Part shown: positions 6,978 to 9,694 of the stretch, piece by piece
Layout: each line of letters starts with the position of its first letter
How positions within the stretch are numbered: the first letter of the stretch is position 1
NCBI GenBank assembly: GCA_030833685.1
Contig: JAURGS010000085.1
Location: 1 to 9,694, forward strand
DNA: 9,694 nt
Origin: Rhodoferax sp.
GTDB lineage: Bacteria > Pseudomonadota > Gammaproteobacteria > Burkholderiales > Burkholderiaceae_C
Direction: 5' to 3'
Notes under the pieces: generated by a model
Databases searched by the model: none
The model's input: the letters and a program-made list of their open reading frames with translations, nothing else
Told to the model about the DNA's origin: nothing
Program-made: the position numbers and the translations under genes

Positions 6978-7775
6978 TCAGCTTCCCAGCAAGTCCAGTT
7001 CGGCTTGCTCAAAGCCGGCCAAGCGGCGGGCAGGCAGGTTGAAGGGCCCTTTGAGCGCAGGGGCACGGTAGCGCTGAGCCAGTGTGCCGTAGGTTTCGAT
7101 AGGGTCCAGCCCCAGTAGCTGACAGCGCTGTCGGTACCAGTGGTTGCCGACGGCAACATGACCAATTTCATCGCGCAGAATCACCGCCAGAATTTCTGCG
7201 CCCTTGGTGTCGCCGATGGAGAGCAGTTTTTGTCGAATCGATGGGCTCACGTCTAGTCCACGGGCCTCAAGCGTTCTTGGCACCAAAGCCAGCCGGGCCA
7301 GAAGATCTGCCTTGGTTCGTTGCGCCATCTCCCACAGACCGTCATGTGCGGGCAGGTCGCCATAGCGCAAGCCCAGGGAACTCAAGTGCGCACTGAGCAA
7401 CAGGAAGTGCAGGGCTTCCTCACGCGCAACTTGCATCCACTGGCGGTAAAAGCTGCTCGGTTGTCCGGAAAAACGCCAGACCAGATCGAGCGCTAAATTG
7501 ATCGCATTGGCTTCGATGTGGGTGAGGGCGTGCACCAGCGCGGCGTGCCCCTCTTTGGAGCCGATACTGCGGTGTCGCAGCGCTTTGGGCGGGACCAGCT
7601 GCGGCCGCTGGGGTCGGCCGGGCAATTCATCTGGCTCTGCAATGTCGAGGTCCTCGTCCAGGGCGTAGCTGTCGATGGCCATTGCTTGCAGAGCCACGGC
7701 CTTGGCATGAAAGTCTGGCAGCGCCAGTAGCTGTAGGGCTTCTAGTCGCAATGAGGTGTGGGCTTTTGGTGCCAT
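6978..7775 (-). CDS. DUF455 ferritin-like protein of unknown function
   Basis: A 265-residue, mainly helical soluble protein with no signal peptide. It matches the DUF455 group of ferritin-like proteins. Residues placed like di-metal ligands are Glu88 (THIEAN), Glu119-Glu120 with His123 (REEALHF), Glu170 (LEARGLD) and Glu203 with His206 (DEIGHV). This spacing suits a four-helix bundle with a carboxylate-bridged metal centre, resembling MiaE-type hydroxylases, but no reaction has been assigned from sequence. The family call is established knowledge; the metal site is inferred from residue pattern. It converges with xerD and diverges from the carbonic anhydrase gene across an 83-base gap. ATG 7775 has no obvious ribosome site. 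Confidence 0.9.
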   Translation of the reverse strand: MAPKAHTSLRLEALQLLALPDFHAKAVALQAMAIDSYALDEDLDIAEPDELPGRPQRPQLVPPKALRHRSIGSKEGHAALVHALTHIEANAINLALDLVWRFSGQPSSFYRQWMQVAREEALHFLLLSAHLSSLGLRYGDLPAHDGLWEMAQRTKADLLARLALVPRTLEARGLDVSPSIRQKLLSIGDTKGAEILAVILRDEIGHVAVGNHWYRQRCQLLGLDPIETYGTLAQRYRAPALKGPFNLPARRLAGFEQAELDLLGS

Positions 7776-7799
7776 GGAATTGGTCGCACCAAATGAGCA

Positions 7800-7819
7800 T
7801 TGACTGCGGCGCCTACAAT
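7800..7819 (+). promoter_or_regulatory. Candidate promoter elements before the carbonic anhydrase gene
   Basis: TACAAT at 7814-7819 matches five of six bases of the sigma-70 -10 box and lies 39 bases before the start codon. TTGACT at 7800-7805 looks like a -35 box but is only 8 bases away, far short of the usual 17, so the two cannot form a classical pair. The -10 box alone is the more credible element. Confidence 0.4.
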
Positions 7820-7848
7820 TTTAGGTCTGCGATACAACCGTTCATGAC

Positions 7849-7854
7849 AGGAAA
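7849..7854 (+). promoter_or_regulatory. Ribosome binding site deciding the carbonic anhydrase start
   Basis: AGGAAA, with AGGA 6 bases before ATG 7859, favours that start over the in-frame ATG at 7844, which would overlap this site and lacks one of its own. Confidence 0.6.
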
Positions 7855-7858
7855 CAAG

Positions 7859-8383
7859 ATGGCGATTTACGAAGTTGAGGGCAAGGTTCCTGATCTTGAT
7901 CCGACCGCTTGGGTTGCCGACAGCGCCCAGGTCATGGGCGATGTGAAGTTATGCGAGCATGCCAGCGTATGGTTTGGCGTTATCGCACGCGGCGACTCGG
8001 ATCGTATTCATGTTGGCAAGCGCAGCAACATACAAGACAGTTGCGTTTTGCATGCCGACGAAGGCATTCCGCTGGTCATTGGCGACAACGTGTCGGTGGG
8101 TCATCAGGTCATGCTGCACGGCTGCACCATTGGCGACGGCAGTTTGATTGGCATCGGTGCTGTGGTTCTGAACCGGGCCCGTATCGGCCGCAACTGCATT
8201 GTGGGCGCAGGCGCACTGGTGACCGAAGGCAAGGAGTTTCCTGATGGCAGCATGATTTTGGGCAGCCCGGCCCGGGCGGTGAAAACCCTGACGCCGGAGC
8301 AAATTCAAGGTATCCAGCGGATTGCCCAGCATTACGTGGACAACGCGAAAAAATTTCGTGCAACACTGAAAAAATTGGCCTGA
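7859..8383 (+). CDS. Gamma-class carbonic anhydrase family protein (YrdA-like)
   Basis: A 174-residue cytoplasmic protein of the left-handed beta-helix family, expected to form trimers. It has the hexapeptide-repeat rhythm throughout (IGDGSLIGIGAVVLNRARIG and neighbours) and then a C-terminal helix. The three zinc-type histidines are His65 (VLHAD), His82 and His87 (VGHQVMLHGC), with the 82-87 spacing equal to that in the archaeal enzyme Cam. Arg44 and Asp46 (ARGD) and Gln59 (NIQD) match the conserved core. Many YrdA-like members show little or no carbonic anhydrase activity, so the enzymatic role is uncertain. The ribosome site picks ATG 7859; ATG 7844 is the alternative. It is 25 bases upstream of hslO and probably transcribed with it. 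Confidence 0.93.
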   Translation: MAIYEVEGKVPDLDPTAWVADSAQVMGDVKLCEHASVWFGVIARGDSDRIHVGKRSNIQDSCVLHADEGIPLVIGDNVSVGHQVMLHGCTIGDGSLIGIGAVVLNRARIGRNCIVGAGALVTEGKEFPDGSMILGSPARAVKTLTPEQIQGIQRIAQHYVDNAKKFRATLKKLA

Positions 8384-8395
8384 GCGGTCGCTGAC

Positions 8396-8402
8396 GGAAG
8401 GA
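8396..8402 (+). promoter_or_regulatory. Ribosome binding site of hslO
   Basis: GGAAGGA ends 6 bases before GTG 8409 and fixes the non-ATG start of hslO. It lies in the short gap after the carbonic anhydrase gene. Confidence 0.75.
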
Positions 8403-8408
8403 TGCGGC

Positions 8409-9383
8409 GTGTCTGAAGTTCATCGTTTTTTATTTGATGGCATGCCAGTGCGGGGTGCGATTGTCCGCCTCACCGATGCGTGGCAAGAGGTGCTGCGCCG
8501 ACGTGCCTCTGACCGCGAAAAAGGGGATTTTCCGGCCCCGCTTCAAGACCTGCTGGGCGAAATGAGTGCCGCAGCCGTGTTGATGCAGTCCAACATCAAA
8601 TTCAACGGCGCTTTGGTGCTTCAAATAGCCGGAGACGGCCCGGTGAAGCTAGCCGTTGTGGAGGTGCAAAACGACCTGGGCTTGCGCGCTACGGCAACTG
8701 TGCAGGGTGATATTGCACCGCAGGAAAGCCTGAGCCAAATGGTGAACCAGCATGGCACGGGCCGCTGCGCGATCACGCTGGATCCGAGTGACCGCCTGCC
8801 CGGTCAGCAGCCTTATCAAGGCGTTGTGCCCTTGATGGATGCCGATGGCAAGTTTGACGATTTATCAAGAATTCTCCAGCACTACATGCGCCAAAGTGAA
8901 CAGTTGGACACCACGCTGGTTCTTGCTGCCAATAACGAGGTGGCCGCCGGTTTGCTCATCCAGCGCCTGCCTGGCCAAGGGCAGGGTAATCTGGCGGGGC
9001 AAGGCGCTGGCGATGAGGCGGCCGGCGAGGAGGACTACCAACGCCTGGCCATACTGGCCTCGAGCCTGAAGCGTGAGGAGCTGCTCGCGCTGGACGTGAA
9101 TACGGTGTTGCACCGCCTGTTCTGGCAAGAGCCTCTGCTGCGCTTTGCGCCCGATCAATCCGATAGACGGCCGCATTTTCATTGCACTTGCAGCCGTGAG
9201 CGTGTGGCAAAAATGCTTTTGGGCCTGGGGGAGGCTGAGGTCCAAAGCGTCCTGGCCGAACAGGGCCAGGTCGACGTGGGTTGCGACTTTTGCAGTGCCC
9301 GGTACGTGTTTGACCGCGTGGATGTTGGCGCTTTGTTCCAAACAGGCCAGATCCAGTCGCGCTCTGACTCACCCCTACACTGA
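8409..9383 (+). CDS. hslO: Redox-regulated chaperone Hsp33
   Basis: Cytoplasmic holdase chaperone switched on by oxidative unfolding when its zinc is lost. The 324-residue product (E. coli 292) has the N-terminal substrate-binding domain with FNGALVLQIAGDGPVKLAVVE split over residues near 65-85, and the typical Hsp33 start HRFLFDGMPVRGAIVRL. The C-terminal redox switch is complete: Cys259 and Cys261 (HCTCSRERV) with Cys292 and Cys295 (CDFC), then ARYVF. A Gly/Gln-rich, acidic insertion near 190-210 (LPGQGQGNLAGQG) partly accounts for the extra length. The start is GTG with a strong ribosome site. It follows the carbonic anhydrase gene by 25 bases and converges with zapA. Its stop codon is part of an inverted repeat. 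Confidence 0.96.
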   Translation: MSEVHRFLFDGMPVRGAIVRLTDAWQEVLRRRASDREKGDFPAPLQDLLGEMSAAAVLMQSNIKFNGALVLQIAGDGPVKLAVVEVQNDLGLRATATVQGDIAPQESLSQMVNQHGTGRCAITLDPSDRLPGQQPYQGVVPLMDADGKFDDLSRILQHYMRQSEQLDTTLVLAANNEVAAGLLIQRLPGQGQGNLAGQGAGDEAAGEEDYQRLAILASSLKREELLALDVNTVLHRLFWQEPLLRFAPDQSDRRPHFHCTCSRERVAKMLLGLGEAEVQSVLAEQGQVDVGCDFCSARYVFDRVDVGALFQTGQIQSRSDSPLH

Positions 9384-9427
9384 GTCAAACCAGCATGTGT
9401 GCTGGTCCAACGCTGATTCAAATCAGC
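9365..9427. terminator. Three consecutive inverted repeats in the hslO/zapA junction
   Basis: Three perfect 7-bp inverted repeats lie end to end. The first is TGACTCA with TGAGTCA (9365-9371 and 9381-9387, loop 9), spanning the hslO stop. The second is ACCAGCA with TGCTGGT (9389-9395 and 9400-9406, loop TGTG). The third is GCTGATT with AATCAGC (9412-9418 and 9421-9427), spanning the zapA stop. The middle one is the best hairpin and is followed on the minus strand by TTTGA, a poor T-run. A bidirectional terminator between convergent genes is the likely role, but none has a strong U-tract. Confidence 0.5.
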
Positions 9428-9694
9428 TGGTTATCACGCGACAAGACGTCGTCGAGTTGGGCGAGCAGCGCCTGTAGCCGGGCAGATGGGGGTGCAGAAG
9501 GCGTTTTCTCGTAAGAGGCCTCACGCTGCTCAGACTCAGGTGCCTTATCCGTATCTTGCAAGTCAAAGGCGAGGTTGATCGCCGCCAGAACCGCGATCCG
9601 ATCGCGCGCCTTGACCTTGCCGGAGTCTCGTATTTGGCACATGGCCTGGTCCACTTTAGCCACAGCTTCCAACAGGCGAGCGTCACCATCTTGT
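9418..9694 (-). CDS. zapA: Cell division protein ZapA (N-terminus off window)
   Basis: Cytoplasmic FtsZ-ring stabiliser that binds and bundles FtsZ. The 91 visible C-terminal residues begin QDGDARLLEAVAKVD at the window edge and continue with MCQIRDSGKVKARDRIAVLA and INLAFDLQ, the characteristic ZapA core. A charged and Pro/Ser-rich stretch follows, then a final helix (LQALLAQLDDVLS). An apparent start at 9672 is a TTG inside the coding region; the frame stays open to the edge, and the usual N-terminal beta strands are missing, so the true start is beyond 9694. It converges with hslO. No 6S RNA-like sequence is seen in the 34 bases between them. Confidence 0.94.
   Translation of the reverse strand, partial: QDGDARLLEAVAKVDQAMCQIRDSGKVKARDRIAVLAAINLAFDLQDTDKAPESEQREASYEKTPSAPPSARLQALLAQLDDVLSRDNQLI

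Noticed and set aside
7800..7819. A full sigma-70 promoter made of TTGACT and TACAAT
   Set aside because: The 8-base spacing is far too short for a classical promoter; only the -10 box is kept as a candidate.

Overview
The window reads as ordinary chromosomal DNA of a Gram-negative betaproteobacterium, most likely order Burkholderiales and possibly Comamonadaceae. This rests on protein style (AmiC, TsaE, QueG, XerD, a DUF455 protein, HslO and ZapA all look like Burkholderiales versions), moderately high GC and dense packing. The genus cannot be fixed from the sequence alone. There are eleven protein genes, two of them cut by the window edges. No tRNA, rRNA, CRISPR array, insertion sequence or prophage was seen, and no gene-free stretch exceeds 100 bases.

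Layout. Bases 1-1255 (minus) carry amiC, a Tat-exported cell-wall amidase whose C-terminus lies off the left edge, and tsaE, the ATPase of the t6A tRNA-modification machinery; the amiC start overlaps the tsaE end. Diverging from tsaE, with overlapping start codons, is queG (1247-2434, plus), the last enzyme of queuosine synthesis. It is followed in the same direction by a two-component pair: a receiver-only response regulator (2459-2821) and a 697-residue membrane histidine kinase (2885-4978). A convergent AEC-family permease lies at 5008-5928 (minus). Then come xerD (6021-6968, plus), a convergent DUF455 ferritin-like protein (6978-7775, minus), a divergent gamma-class carbonic anhydrase homologue (7859-8383, plus) with hslO behind it (8409-9383, plus), and zapA (9418 to the right edge, minus) converging on hslO.

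How the genes relate. The window mixes housekeeping functions: tRNA modification (TsaE, QueG), cell division and chromosome segregation (AmiC, XerD, ZapA) and oxidative-stress proteostasis (HslO). Among them sits one sensory module (regulator plus kinase) of unknown signal and output. The likely transcription units are tsaE-amiC, queG-regulator-kinase and carbonic anhydrase-hslO.

I found no convincing undescribed system. The best second looks are three consecutive perfect 7-bp inverted repeats in the hslO/zapA junction, overlapping dyads between the permease and xerD, the interlocked tsaE/queG starts, the output-less regulator beside a large sensor kinase, and the uncharacterised DUF455 protein.
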